Positions 40,600 through 53,134 of a stretch of DNA of 64,000 nt are shown in pieces. The stretch is from Pachyseris speciosa. Lineage: Eukaryota; Cnidaria; Anthozoa; Scleractinia; Pachyseridae. Under the pieces are notes generated by a model. It was not told where the DNA came from. It searched no databases and saw nothing but the letters and a program-made list of their open reading frames with translations. Location of the stretch: contig JAEMWC010000666.1 of assembly GCA_016490735.1 (NCBI GenBank), positions 236,001 to 300,000 on the forward strand. Reading direction: 5' to 3'. Made by a program: the position numbers and the translations under genes. Positions within the stretch are counted from its first letter, which is position 1, and the number at the start of each line of letters is the position of its first letter.

Positions 40600-41727
40600 C
40601 ATCCGGCTCTAAAATATACCTGGGAAATTTCGGAAACTTCCCTTGCCTTTCTTGATATCAAAGTTTTTATCAGCAGCAACGGTTTATGTACCAGGGTGCA
40701 CTACAAACCCAAAACCCACCGATTCTCACAGTTATTTGTTGTATTCATCTTCACATCCATCTCATGTCAAAAACGCCATTCCCTATTCTCAATTTCTTAG
40801 ACTTCGACGTCTACGTAGTGATGACTCTGATTTTTCCAACAAATCAGAGGAAATGTGCCATTTTTTCGAGAAACGTGGCTCCGCCTGATTCTGTGGTTCA
40901 ATCGGGCCATCACCGCGCTCAGCAGATTGATCAACAGTCAGTACTACAGACGTCACAAAAGGAAAAGAATGACAGAATTCCATTCACCCTCACATTTCAC
41001 CCCATAATAACCCAGTTAAAGCCATCATTCTTAATAACTTTAAGATACTGCAAAATGATCCAGAAACTGCTAGCATCTTTTCGGAACCACCGCTGATTTC
41101 ATTCAAACGCGACAAAAATGTAGGTAACTTTCTAGTTAAAAGCGCTTTCAAAACAACTGAACAACCTGGCACTTTTAAATGCGCGCGCTCGCGATGCAAA
41201 ACTTGTCCTTTCATTCAAAACACTGACAAAATATCGGGCCCTAAGCGATCTGTTAAGATCACTGATCGTTTCACGTGTACCTCCGCAAATGTTATCTACT
41301 GCATAACCTGCACATTATGCAAAAAGTTATACATCGGCGAAACAGGAAGACGACTAGGTGACCGATTCCGAGAACATCTTCGTGATGTTGAGAAAGATGA
41401 CAAAGACGCATCCAAACCTGTCGCTCGGCATTTTAATCTCCCTAACCATTGTAAACAACACGTGTCGATCTCCGGCCTTTCCCTATATCAAGGTACCACG
41501 GAAAGCCGTAAAAATCTCGAGCAAAAACTGATCTTTCAAATTGGCACTCTTAATCCCCACGGTATCAACGAGCGCTTTTCATTCAATTAATTTATTCCTG
41601 TTTTCACGTTGCCATGTTACCACCAATAGCGTAGCTCCATTTTCTGTATATAAACCATACACAACCCACAATTCCTCGATTCGCTCCGACGAAGGGCTAA
41701 CGCTCGAAACGTCAGCTAATCGAATCC

Positions 41728-41758
<31 letters not shown>

Positions 41759-41778
41759 CGTTGATAAACCAAATTTTC
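40600..41778 (+). mobile_element. PLE 3' half, right arm of the inverted pair
   Basis: It starts with RT C-terminal codons (SFHPALKYTWEISETSLAFL, then YLLYSSSHPSHVKNAIPYSQ after a frame break near 40730), the linker, GIY-YIG and HFNLPNHCKQHVSISGLSL, with a stop near 41590. The 3' tail carries a hammerhead-like motif at 41686-41713. It extends about 85-100 bp further upstream than the left arm. Confidence 0.85.
41563..41778 (+). ncRNA. PLE 3' tail with hammerhead-like motif (41686-41713)
   Basis: CCGACGA, stem II GGGC/GCTC, GAAACGTC. This is the same arrangement as the 39028-39055 and 39563-39591 copies, in the terminal region where PLEs are known to carry hammerhead ribozymes. Confidence 0.55.
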
Positions 41779-41790
41779 GTGTTTCATTCC

Positions 41791-41832
<42 letters not shown>

Positions 41833-42679
41833 CTTATGACAAAAAATATGACAATGTTTACAAGCATACATATACACACCCATTTAGTGGCTCGTTATAA
41901 ATGGGCCTTCATTCTCTAGATACTTGTTATAAGTTATCTAAATAACAGCTGCATTTGTGCACACAGCAGTAAAATTCTCATTGTCAGTAATACAGGACAT
42001 GGGATGTGGTATCTTATCAGATGATTTTGAGATTTCACGACAGCAGACATTTTCCTGCCCAGTTTGCATGGGCACACAGTTTCCACAAATGCAATCGCAT
42101 TTTAAGCTCAAGTCAAGATTGTAAAGAAAAGTAAACATTTCATTAAAAAAGTCAAGATTGTAGTGAAAAGTCAAGTCAAGATTGCAGTGAAAAGTAAACA
42201 TTTCATTAAAAGAGTATGTAAGACTTAATTACTGGCATTTTGTCAATTACACAGATACCCCTGTTACAACGACTGTACATGTTATCTAGCCTTTTGTTCA
42301 CGCAGTGTCATCGGAATGAAATCGGACTCACAAGAACAGCCGCATGGAAATTATGGTATTGCATAACAATAAACAGTGAAAATGTACAAAAAACACAGGG
42401 AGCAGATAAAATGCATGAAATGAAAGTGAACAGCACGCAGTTGCAATTCTACGCCGACCTTTTCATAGTATGGTGAATATTAATAAAGGAGACCGGGATC
42501 AAAACAACAGCAGTGCATGGACTGAGTATAGCTTCACAGTATACATCGAAAATACAATTAAAGTTCAAGTTCAAGTTCAAGTTCAAGTTTATTTCAACTC
42601 TTTTACAAGTGGATAATTCTTGGTGGACTGGGCCGCAAATAGCTTTACAGCTAATCGAGGCGGACCAGTCCTTAAATAT
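41779..42679. other. Unassigned sequence with short tandem repeats
   Basis: Direct repeats of 'gtcaagattg(c/t)agtgaaaagt' occur at 42110-42200, and five AAGTTC/CAAGTT hexamers at 42558-42592. The latter resemble a LINE 3' tail. No gene is recognised. Confidence 0.45.
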
Positions 42680-43040
42680 TACTTTTAAAATTGCCTTGCA
42701 CACATGTCCAGTCAAGGAAACCACGTTAGGAAGGGATGGGTAATAATCAGGTGTTCAATCGAATATCAGCCCATTTTACATGAAGATCGCTAGTTGTTCT
42801 TAGAGAAACTGTGACAAATTCCATGAGGATCCAGCGATTTGAAGCTTATTCACTGTGACTCCACTGATTCTATTTGATGACGTGCGTATCTTTCCGTACC
42901 AAGCACACAAATGTTTCGATTGAATAAAGTACTGTTCGCCCGCATTTTTCTTTGTATAATTTTAGTACCAGGGGGTAGGGGTAGTGGAGTAGCGAAGTCA
43001 ATGGGGTAGGTGGTAGTGCTACCCTGGATAAATAAAGTCT

Positions 43041-43073
<33 letters not shown>

Positions 43074-46000
43074 GTGGTGGAATGAAGATATCCCTGTAAA
43101 GAAATGTGGTTGCAAGAAAATTCTGTACAATTAAGTAACTAGATATAATGAAAGGTATTATTTTTAAAAACAAAGTTGACAAAAATACCTCTTTTCAGAA
43201 AATTGTTTACCCACCTCCACCACCCCTCCCTGCTCAAAAAATGTGATACGGTCCTACCTAAAATTGCGGCATGTCCTGGCGTATATTTCCATACTCCAGA
43301 TACCCAAATAAATGTTTTGTCCTAAAGTTCAAGGTTTTCTTTTCGAAGGTCAAATAGAAAAGGGAAACTTAACAGTATCTATGCAAAATATAAGGGCCTT
43401 TTATGTTAACGAACGAGGAGGACTACTAGTTCTTTGCGGGAGGGCTATTTATGACTATTTCTTTCGAAACGTTGGACTCGGCCCCGGAAGTAGTTCCTCA
43501 CACAGTTTTCTAACCTTCTTGGCTTTTCACCAAAGAGCATAGCGCCTACCGGATATGCGGATCTACAAGAATTGTGTGGCTGATGTACGGAAAACCACGG
43601 CCATTTGCCGCAGAGATATTCACTTGTTCCTCTGCTCTAAGCGCATCTTTCCACACCAGCAGTTACCGTCGCAGTTTCGCGGCGAAAACTGTAAAATAAG
43701 ACGAAACTTGTCGGGGAAATAGAATTTCCGTGGCAGTGAGCTATTCTCGCCATCGGAGCCGGTCCCGTGTGCTTCGCCGCATTTCTTTGGCGACTACATC
43801 CAAATGCAGTTATCTTCCGGTGGCCTGGCCAATGGATAAGGTTCTCCACAAGGTAACACTTCTGATTTTCCCGAAGCCTTACGGCCCCGGCGTCCGACCC
43901 TCTTGGTTTCTCTTAACGCCCAGCCCTCCTTACTGGGCAACCTCGTTGCCAGGGCTTTTCCCTTTTTCGAAGTGAGGGAAATAGTCCTGGGAACGAGGTT
44001 GCTTACTGGGCTGGTAGTAACTTGAAGAACTGACGACGGTAGTGACTTGGACAGGTGGAGGAAGGCCTGCACTCTCCATAGGAGGCATAGTTCAGTTTGG
44101 CAATTAAATTCCATCATGGGATGACTCTTGTGAGACAGTTTTCTTCTGTCTCTAGAGACAAATGTTGCTCGAGTGTGCCGCCGATGCCTTCAAATCCTGT
44201 CACTGTTTAATATCTGCTAATTTTTGATACCTTGTTTGGGAAAAGGGACCTTCATTCGAGACCTCATTTTACATACAGAGAACATACAAAAGGCATTATA
44301 GAATTTGACTTTTTAAATTATTGTATTAAGTATTTGTATTAAGATTCATGACCCAGAAAACCATACCCTTTTACATCAATAAAGGGAGTGGCCGCCCGGA
44401 GGGGTGACAACGTCGTCTCTAGGGAGCTTATCCCTTTATCTTTGAAGAGAAAAGCGCCCTGGGGACGCGGCTGGGGGGTGTCTATATATATGGCCTATAC
44501 GAGGATGTGCCGTTGGATAGGGCGTAAGGTTTTTGATCCATCTGTCTTAAACACAGTTATACAATTTCAAGCGAGGCTGTCCTAATCAGGGTTAGCCTGG
44601 ATCTGTCCTAACAGGGTGTGGTTACAAGACTATCGTCGAGTATTTTAAAATCCGAAATCGAAAACGTTTATCTGCATTTATTTAGCATCGCAGGTCATGA
44701 ATCACCATTAAATCATTTCCAGGACTAGATATCAGCGCTATTGTTTTAAAACAAGATTGCGTTGCCACACACAGGACAGGTATTCCTAAGTTATCTTCAC
44801 TTTTTCTCGTGCTCTCGCCCCAAATATCTGAGAGCCTCGAACAGGCGTCTAAACAAGTTAAGGGTTTCAAAACCCCAGCGGCACCCTTATACCCAAACAT
44901 GTGTCAGATACCTCCCTCCCTAATAGTTGGGGGGAGGGGGGCAGGTGTTGCGAGAACTCAACACACATCAGTTGAAATGTTAAGTTATGAAATCTTAAGT
45001 GCGGCGAGCCCTTGGCTCATATGGAGAAATACTGTTCTCTACAACTGTCTCTACGGCAAGTTCTGCCTTTTTGTCACGTTTGACAGCAAAATTGCGACAG
45101 TAAGTGCTGGTGACGAAGCAAGATGGGCTTCCAGCAGAGGAAGAAGTGAATTTCCCTGCGGAAAAAGACTGTCGGTGCTTTCGTCCCTGCACTGCTACCA
45201 TATTGTTGTACATCACTGCTCTTTGGTGAAAAGCAAGAAGGTTGGAAAACTGTGAGAGAGAATACTTTCGGGTGCTATGTGACAACTTTATGAAGCTACA
45301 AGAGGGTTTCAATGAGGTTAGCCGTTTGCCGTAAAACGTCCAAAAATCTAGCCGTTATGCGTAAAAATTGAACAAAATTAACCGTTAGCCGTAAAAAATA
45401 TTAACCGCAAAAAATTCTGGCCATAAAAATAAAAGTCTAACATCTCGTGTTTAAGGCGAGTAACGAAAAGAAGGGGGAGGGGGGGGGATACTCTACCCAT
45501 CCATCCTTGTACTACCCGGTGCCACAAACGGGTATGTCGTTCAAAGATGCAAAATTCATGACTCCACTGCCTGTTGATACGCTCACAAAAAAAGGAGAAG
45601 AGACCATGAAGGAGTGGCTGGAGAATTAGCGTCCAGTACGGCAGAGAACAGTGAGGAGCGAGACCACAAAAGATAAGGCAGGAGCTCTTCCACCGGTAGT
45701 GTAGGAATGAAGATATAGACCAGATATAGTTTACCGTGGTAGTATATTACCACAGTTTTCTACCCCAGAATGTTCCTGAGACTTTACAACAGTGAAAATT
45801 AATTTTTAACTTTTTTAAACACTGATAATTAATTCTTAACAGATCCGTTAACCGTAACAGCAAAAATTAACCGTTAGTCGTAAGAAAGCCAAAATATTAC
45901 CTGTTAGCCGCGAAAGACACTACCCCATTGAGACCCTCCTACAACTGCCAAGCAGCACCATAAATAGCCTTCTCGCAACACAGAAGCCTATTCCACAAGA

Positions 46001-46624
46001 TAATTATTTGCAAAGATACCGCTACTTTTTCCTTTTATATTTCTTGTGACCATCGGAAAGGAAACCTTGAATAAAACACTTTGGGTATCTGAAGTACGGA
46101 ATCGAAATAGTGAAAATAAAACGCGAGGACATGCAGCAATTTTAGGTAGGAACTACTGCATTTTTGAGCAGGGAGGGGTGGTGGAGAAAAGAAAAGAAAA
46201 CTGAAAAGAACTATTTTTGTCAGCTTTGCCTTAAAAAGAATACCTTTCACTATAACCCCAAGATATCTTTCACACCACCACTACCCCCTACCCCATTTAG
46301 TTCGCCAGTCTACCATCCCTCCCCTCTGGTACCAAAATTATACAACGAACAATGCTAGCAAACAGTACGCTATTCGAGCTAGACAGGTAAATTGAAACAT
46401 TTGTTTGCTTGGTACGGAAAGATACGCACGTCATCAAATAGAATCACTGGAGTCACAGTGAATAAGTTTCAAATCGCTGGATCTTCATGGAATTTGTCAC
46501 AGTTTCCCTAAACAACGTACGAGCATGTAAAATGGGATGAAATTCGATTGAACACCTGATTATTACGCATCTCTTCCTAACGTGGTTTCCTTGACTGGAC
46601 ATGTGTACAAGGCAATTTTAAAAG
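42680..46624. mobile_element. Fold-back (long inverted repeat) non-autonomous element, about 3.9 kb
   Basis: The left arm 42680-43375 (TTTTAAAATTGCCTTG...) is the inverted, diverged counterpart of about 46030-46624. Matching blocks include GTGCGTATCTTTCCGTACCA, CACCCCTCCCTGCTCAAAAA and ACCTAAAATTGC. A second inner pair, about 43497-43690 and 45090-45262, is also inverted (CACAGTTTTCTAACCTTCTT). An ATT microsatellite (43037-43070) lies inside the left arm. No transposase is encoded. Confidence 0.75.
45318..45925. repeat. Dispersed degenerate TTAACCGTTAGCCGTAAAA motif
   Basis: At least five related copies, such as TAGCCGTTTGCCGTAAAAC, TAACCGTTAGCCGTAAAAAA and TAACCGTTAGTCGTAAGAAA, lie at 45318-45400 and 45845-45920 in the centre of the fold-back element. 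Function unknown. Confidence 0.5.
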
Positions 46625-47559
46625 ATAAAATATTCTTATAGTCTTTTTATTACAGCTGTTCGACTCGAACGCTGTTGCCAAGTTTAAATGAAAATATCAT
46701 CGGTTACTGAAAAGCATTGGTTTTGTCAATCCTTTGGTCAACGTCACGCAATTACATGTAACAAATTTCCCTTTACAGGCAAAGTACAGCAACGTTTTTG
46801 TAACCGAAGATGGTGGCCAAATAGGAATTCAAGATATCATGACGTCATAATTTTACAAAAGTGATCGTTGGAGGAAAAAAGCAGTTTAGAACGAGCGTAC
46901 GTAATTAAAGTCACTTGAAAATTACCGTGTTAATCAGCGTGGAGTTACATAATTTCATCACCTACTCTGCCCTTGTCAAAATTTATGTTGAAGGTTATCA
47001 CTCTGAGAGAGATTGAAAACAGTCAGTTTAGAATTGTACAGTAATCTTTAGGCGTTCAGAATAGCGAGTTAAGGTTTCCATCGGCAGACTTTTAGTTCTT
47101 GGCGAAGCTGTGGTTCGAAGAAGGCAAAGTTCATGTTGATTTCAAGAATGGCGGCGATGCAAAACTTGACTTCACGTTTCTGTCTCTCAACGGAGCACTT
47201 TTGTCGGGCCGCGGAAGAAATTTTAACACAACAGAGCACAAAATATGCACTTTAAGAAAATACTAATTTCAACGTTAAATTGTATGTACCAGTGGGCTTT
47301 TTGTGGTGTGGAAGTTAGCTAAAATTAGCTCATTCGCTGAAGCGTTTGAACTGTGGTATATTTAACGGTCAAAAACGGTTATATACCAGTAGCTTTTCCA
47401 AAAAAATTTTGTGCTTTGGAAAGACCAAGAGATGCCTTAAGATCTGGCCAAGTCGCATTGATAGATAACTCCGCGTTTATCTACACGAGCGATAACAAAA
47501 TGCATCATTTTACACTATTTTCAGCAGCGTCATGGCGGTAAAATGGCGTTTTTCAAACT
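46625..47559. other. Unassigned region
   Basis: No recognisable gene, RNA or repeat. A 62-codon plus-strand frame at 47353 lacks supporting features. Confidence 0.4.
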
Positions 47560-49850
47560 TTCCTCGATTTCAGAAAAAAGCAAGCGCTTCACGATCTTTG
47601 AATTCTATTTTCGAAAATAACTCACCATAGGTGTTATTCAGGCAAGATAAGAAGAATTTCGAAATTTGACCAGTGACGCCGGATTCTCGATATTTACAGA
47701 AACTGGCTCTTAATGACCCAAGAAATTTAACACAGTTCTTTTGTTCAAGAGGTACATTCTTATTTTCTTCACTGTCAAAAATATTAATCTGGGGTCGGTA
47801 ATTAAGTTTTTTTTTGTGTGGGGGAAAAATAATAAAGTTTGTTTTCTTTATGTTAAGTGTAAGTTTATTTGAGGTTAGCCAATTAAATAAATTGTCCAAT
47901 TCAACATTTACAATTAATTCTAATGTTCTGAGATTTTCGTGGGAGTAAAGGAGATTAGTATCATCTGCAAAAAGGAAAAATTTAAGTTTTCTGGAGCAAT
48001 GTTGAATATTGTTAACATATAACAAAAAGAGGAGCGGCCCTAAAACGGATCCTTGGGGTACACCACAAGTAACCACTTCTTTATCCGAAATGTAAAAGTT
48101 AATCTCAGTTGTTTGAGTACGATTTGTTAAATAAGAGGAAAACCACTGATTAATGATTCCTCGAAAACCGTAAAAATTAAGTTTATCAAGTAATATTTAT
48201 GGTCTATAGTATCAAAAGCTTTCTTAAGGTCAATGAACACCCCACAAGAAAATCGTCTTTTATCCATATTGGTACGGATGGTTTCTTCCATGTCAAGTAT
48301 AGCATGTTCAGTTGAGTGTGCTTGACGAAAACCATATTGAGATAAACTTAGTAGTTGATGTTTTTCTATAAAAATCTTCATTCTATTGTACATAATTTTT
48401 TCAAAAATTCTATTGAAGTTTGACAGTAATGAAATTGGACTACAATTGTATAATTGCAGGCTTCAGTTTCATCATCAGCTTTGTAGATTGGTAAAATTTT
48501 GGACATTTTCAGTTTAGAAGGATTTGCACCAAGACTGACGGAAAATTTGAGAAAATGTGCGAGGACAGGAGATATTATATCACAAGAGCACTTAAGAAGT
48601 TGTGTAGGACAAGAGTAAAGGCCATGCGATTTACAGGCTTATAGAAGAATGAGGTATCTGGTGATTTGGAGGTTATGAGATAATCCATATAAGAATGCTT
48701 AACTTGAGGCATTTTAGTTGCTAAATTATTACCAACAAATGAGAAATACGTATTTATAATGTTGGGTATACGTGATGGGTCATTCACGATGTTATTATTA
48801 ATTTGTGGATCCTTAAGTGTATTGATTGGCTTAAGACTTCTTTACCGCCGATTCAGTAGTTCATTTATAGCTTGCCACGTTTTCCGCATATTGTTCAAGT
48901 TATTCTTGAAAAATTCACGATAGTAACTTTTCTTACTTAAGCGAATCAGAGTACAAATTTTGTTTCTATAATATTTATATTTTTCAAAATCACCGGATTG
49001 ATGTAATCTATTTTTTGTTTGGATTGAAATTCGTAATCCCTTGGTTATCCATGGCTTGGAAAATTGTTTGATCTTACGCTTTGAGAAAGTTGTAATTGGT
49101 GCGTGCTTGTTTACAATTTTATTAAATGTTTTGTAGAAGGATGAGAAAATCTCATCTATGTTTGTACTGGGTGTCTCGATGATTAAATTCCAATCAACTG
49201 CTGCAAGTTCATCATTAAACGTGTCAGAACAAAAATGCGAGAAATGTCGCTTCTTAATCTGAGACAAAACTGAGAAAAGTGGTCACTAACATCAGTAATA
49301 AGGTTCCCACTTGCAACAACCTGATCCGGATTATTAACAAAAATATTGTCAATAAGACTGGCTGAGGTTCTGTGAACACGTGTTGGTTTATCAATCATCG
49401 GAATGAGATAACAGCTTTGTAAGGCCAATAAGAAATAATGACTATATTGACAAGTTTCGATTCTTTGCAGACATAAATTAAAATCACCCAGCAAGCATAC
49501 ATTCTTGCCTGTAGCAGAATATTTCTCTGTTGCCTCCTCAATATATTTAAGAAAATTATCTGGTGAATTGTGTTGTCTGTAAACGATTCCACAAATCACA
49601 TTTTTCTTTTTAGGGAAGCGAATTTCGATCCATAATGCTTGGAAAGATTCATTCGAGATTGATTCTAGAGTTGTGTAATCAAGGGTTTCATCAATAAAAA
49701 GGCCAGCACCTCCACACGCTAGGGGTGTTGGAGCATGTTCAAAGACATAGCCAGGAATGCTTGGTAAATCTACAGTCTCATTAGAATTGGTAATTTTTGT
49801 TTCTGTAACTCCTATTATGTTAAAATTAATATTCAATTCATGTAAATAGT
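47560..49850 (-). mobile_element. Jockey/CR1-like LINE, decayed and 3'-incomplete
   Basis: It reads leftward, with an APE endonuclease (49836-49183), linker, and RT pieces (48393-47570) separated by frame breaks and deletions. The RT thumb and 3' end are missing or replaced near 47700. Confidence 0.8.
47570..49836 (-). pseudogene. LINE ORF2 remnant: endonuclease and partial reverse transcriptase
   Basis: Endonuclease motifs are IIGVTETKITN, VCLLGDFNLC and ITDVSDHFSQF. A frame change near 49260 leads to KHAPITTFSKRKIKQFSKPW, the conserved linker. After broken sequence at 48840-48400, RT motifs appear: SQYGFRQAHSTEHAILD, IDLKKAFDTIDHK, then CGVPQGSVLGPLLFLLYVNN and FFLFADDTNLLYSH with the catalytic FADD. 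The last about 40 codons (47700-47570) no longer resemble the family. It is a dead copy of a different lineage from the LINEs at 24094 and 50817. Confidence 0.8.
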
Positions 49851-50636
49851 GTGTTCAGTACTAAAGTTTCAAGATTTAGTCGAAGGCTTCTAATATTATA
49901 ATTAAACACCACAGAGAACAAAGCAAATGCTTCAAGGGCGATTCCAGCGTATTTATTGACCATTCTACGGCGACCTTTTACAGTATATTGAGTAAACAAA
50001 CGCTCACCAATCCACTTGACCGATTTCGTTTACATCGTATTCTTTGCAGTCAGACGAGTCATCGGAGGTTCCAGCATACGATTCCGTTGCCATTAATTGG
50101 TTCATACTAGTACGGCTCTACCCTAAAAACCACATGTTCGACTTCCTCGTCCTTTTTCGAAGAGAGAACGAAAGCTTACAACGAAGAACTTTTCGACAGA
50201 TCGCAAAGAATACTTACAGCATTGATCGAGCTCCTCATCTACTGGCCAATAGTGACTTCACAACAACACGTGCTTGTTTCCATTCCTTTCATGTCAAGCG
50301 CGGCCAGTTCAGAAACGTCTTCGTTTGTTCTTCGGATATTTCCGTACTCCCAGTTATTTTACTCCCTTAAAAGCTCAGACAGGACAATTTCTACGTGATT
50401 TTGTATTCAAGTAGTCCTTTTTAGTGTTCGTTCACTTTGACATGACACGAAGAAAAGGTTTCGAAATTTTGGTTCATTTGACCTTTAACTAGATTATCTG
50501 GATTATCTGTAACAAAAGTTGATTACGACTTCAGAGTAAAAGTAAAGTTGGCTAGATTATAGGGACCAACGCATGGCTAACAAAAGGACAGATTTTAACG
50601 CATAGGAAATTTCTCGTGGGGATGATGATAACTTGA
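49851..50636. other. Unassigned region between two LINEs
   Basis: The upstream part could be 5' sequence of the preceding LINE. A plus-strand frame at 50044-50370 has no recognised domain. Confidence 0.4.
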
Positions 50637-52650
50637 TGATAACTTTATTTAAGTCTCAAATCTGTATAGCCGAACACAAGTGCCCTACTAATTGGGGAGA
50701 CTAGAATATAAGGTAAAATCCATTCAACTAAAATCTAGTAGAAAATAAGATTAAATTTAAGAACAAATTCGTTAATAATGCTATTACAATAATATTACCC
50801 ACTAGTTGATTAATAGCTACATAGTTGAACAGCAAGAACAACATGTATATCCGTCTTCCAGCAAAGAACTTACATCAATTTTTCGTATCATACTTTTAAA
50901 GTTGTTCAAAGTTTTTGCTGATCTGATATTTGTAGGCAGTTTTCCCCATAATTTAGGTCCAAGGTAACGCAGAGAGTGTTTACCAAATGTTACTGTATTC
51001 CATCTAGGAATGCTAAAATCAGTTTGTCTTAAAAAGTAAGAAGTGCTATGAGTATTAAAAATATTGCCAATATAAGCTGGACATAATTTGTGTTTGACTT
51101 TGTACATAAGGGTGCATACATCTTGCAGGCGTCTGTTCTTTAGTGTTGGTAGTTCGGCCCTCTTGAGTAGTTCTGAGTAGGTTGTGTGATGATCTTTGTA
51201 CACAGCCCTTAAGCCTCTCTCTTGGAGTCTTTCTATCTTGCGTGAATCGCTGGCTTTACAGAAGTGCCAAACTAATTGGCAATAGGTTAAGTAGGGTAGA
51301 ATCGCTGTTTTGAACAGCACTAGTTTAGCATTTATAGGGATTAGGTTTCTTAGTCGCATAAGCACTCCTATCCTTTGACTGGCCTTCTTACAGATTGAGC
51401 TAATATGATCAGTGAAGTTGAGTTTCGAGTATAAGATAACACGTAAGAGTTCAAGTTTTCCTACTGTTTTTATTTCCTCATTGTTCACACAAATTGTGAA
51501 TGTGACATCATTTTCGTCTTCACTATAACCAATGCTCATAGCCTGATACTTCTTCAGGTTCCCAGCAAGAAGATTGGCGTCGTACCAGTTGGTGGCGGTG
51601 CGCGCGGTTTCTCTGAGCTCTGAGGTAACACTAGCTTGATTATTTCCGATGTGAAACATTTGATGGTCGTCTGCGTACATCGACAAGCCCGACTTTACAA
51701 AAAAGGACAAGTCATTTTGAAATAGATTCCACAGCAGTGGACCCAGCGCAGAGCCCTGGGGGCAACCACGGCTGACCGTCCTGGACGAGCTTGCGTGACT
51801 GCCAATTTTGACTCGATATACCCGGTCACATAAGTAGCTATTTAAGAGTTGTATCATGCCTTCCTGGAAACCATATGCTTTCAACTTACTGAGTAGCAGT
51901 GGGGGATGGAGAGAATCGAATACCTTGGACATGTCGGTCGATAAAATGGCTACAACGACTCTGTTGTCCCTTGCTCGTTTCCATTCTTCCACTAAGTTTA
52001 TTAGTGTCGTTTCACAGCTGTGAGCTTTTCGATAGGCAGAGGACTGTTCATAAATATTGCCTTCAAAGGCGGTTGACACTTGCATGCATATTAGTTGCTC
52101 AAACACTTTGTCCGCGCATGGTAACAAAGTTATGGCTCGGTAGTTTTCTTTAGAATACTTGTCATCTTTTTTATAGACAGGAGTCCAGTCACCGCGCTTA
52201 CAGTCGCTCGGCCATACTCTCTCCCGTATACACGAGTTAAAAAGATTAGCCAGTGGTTGAGATAATTCCTCAGCTCCTATTTTCATAATTTTTGCTGGAA
52301 TGCCATCACAGCCGGTAACCTTATTCGTATCGAGTGACTCTAAGACGGTTTTGACTTGACCTTGCTTGACAGGTGTTACGTCATCAATTGTAGTAAAGTT
52401 CTTTCTTTGCTGTCGAATTCTTTGAATGCTTTGGTGGTTGTCAAAGTCATCCATTGACGTTAGCTGGGCACCCATACCTCCTATACCATCAGCTATTGTT
52501 GCGAAATGATTGACAAGCACCTCAGCAACTTCTTTTTCGTTACTCACGAGGGTTCCGTTTACATTTAGCCTTATCTCCGCATTATTGGCATTCACTTTTG
52601 TGTTAAGAAAGGGTCTAAACCTTTTTTCCACGTTGCGCAAACACGGGCGT
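50637..52650 (-). mobile_element. LINE with intact RT ORF, 5'-truncated
   Basis: The 3' end lies near 50637 (TGATGATAACTTGATGATAAC repeat tail) and the element extends upstream to about 52650. The endonuclease part is absent. Confidence 0.8.
50817..52640 (-). CDS. Reverse transcriptase ORF of a jockey/L2-like LINE
   Basis: This 607-codon open frame contains a linker NVNGTLVSNEKEVAEVLVNH; RT block KRGDWTPVYKKDDKYSKENY and RAITLLPCADKVFEQLI; the first catalytic Asp in ILSTDMSKVFDSLHPPLL; GCPQGSALGPLLWNLFQNDL; and the catalytic MYADDHQMFH. The C-terminal domain has LNFTDHISSICKKASQRIG and YLGPKLWGKLPTNIRSAKTL, then a cysteine cluster (GYTCCSCCSTM). Unlike the other LINEs here it has no stop or frame break, so this is the youngest one. 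It lacks the endonuclease, so it is 5'-truncated and not autonomous. Confidence 0.88.
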   Translation of the reverse strand: MRNVEKRFRPFLNTKVNANNAEIRLNVNGTLVSNEKEVAEVLVNHFATIADGIGGMGAQLTSMDDFDNHQSIQRIRQQRKNFTTIDDVTPVKQGQVKTVLESLDTNKVTGCDGIPAKIMKIGAEELSQPLANLFNSCIRERVWPSDCKRGDWTPVYKKDDKYSKENYRAITLLPCADKVFEQLICMQVSTAFEGNIYEQSSAYRKAHSCETTLINLVEEWKRARDNRVVVAILSTDMSKVFDSLHPPLLLSKLKAYGFQEGMIQLLNSYLCDRVYRVKIGSHASSSRTVSRGCPQGSALGPLLWNLFQNDLSFFVKSGLSMYADDHQMFHIGNNQASVTSELRETARTATNWYDANLLAGNLKKYQAMSIGYSEDENDVTFTICVNNEEIKTVGKLELLRVILYSKLNFTDHISSICKKASQRIGVLMRLRNLIPINAKLVLFKTAILPYLTYCQLVWHFCKASDSRKIERLQERGLRAVYKDHHTTYSELLKRAELPTLKNRRLQDVCTLMYKVKHKLCPAYIGNIFNTHSTSYFLRQTDFSIPRWNTVTFGKHSLRYLGPKLWGKLPTNIRSAKTLNNFKSMIRKIDVSSLLEDGYTCCSCCSTM

Positions 52651-53051
52651 GTGTTTGTAGAAACATTTCGGAAAGTGCCGTGCTTAGTGATAACATGTTG
52701 AGAAAGTCTGGGAGCTGAAGAGCACTTCCACTAAACCTTTCATTTCAGTCAAATATCTAAAAAAAAAAAACACTCAAAAGTATGAAAAAAGCACCCAAAA
52801 ATATAGAATGGGCCAGATATCAAATATTTAAAAATGCATGCTAACACTAGCCTCAGAATAACTGACGGGGTTGGAGTCCGGAATTTTTTTCAGGTTTCTT
52901 TTTGCAATTGCATAAATTGCGCTCACAACTGCGAGAATCATTCTTCATTTCATTTCATCAGTTTCCGCAGTTCATATACGATTTATTTCGTATACATCAT
53001 TCACACTCTTCTCTTTCTCGGCAACATATGAACCCACAATTGACCTCCTCA

Positions 53052-53061
<10 letters not shown>
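52651..53061. other. Unassigned region before the tRNA-like sequence
   Basis: No recognised gene; contains an A-rich run at about 52759-52770. Confidence 0.4.
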
Positions 53062-53087
<26 letters not shown>

Positions 53088-53134
53088 ATCGCACCGGTAT
53101 CGTGAGACAACGGGTTCAAACCCCATTGGAGTCC
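53062..53134 (+). tRNA. tRNA-Thr(GGT)-like sequence, possibly a SINE head or pseudogene
   Basis: The 73 nt have an acceptor GGCTTCA pairing with TGGAGTC, a perfect D stem GCTC/GAGC with AGTTGGTTA loop, anticodon loop CCGGTAT giving GGT, and a T arm with GGTTCAAAC. One mismatch is seen in the anticodon stem and one in the T stem, so it may be a degenerate copy or the head of a tRNA-derived SINE (the tail continues to about 53190). Confidence 0.5.
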
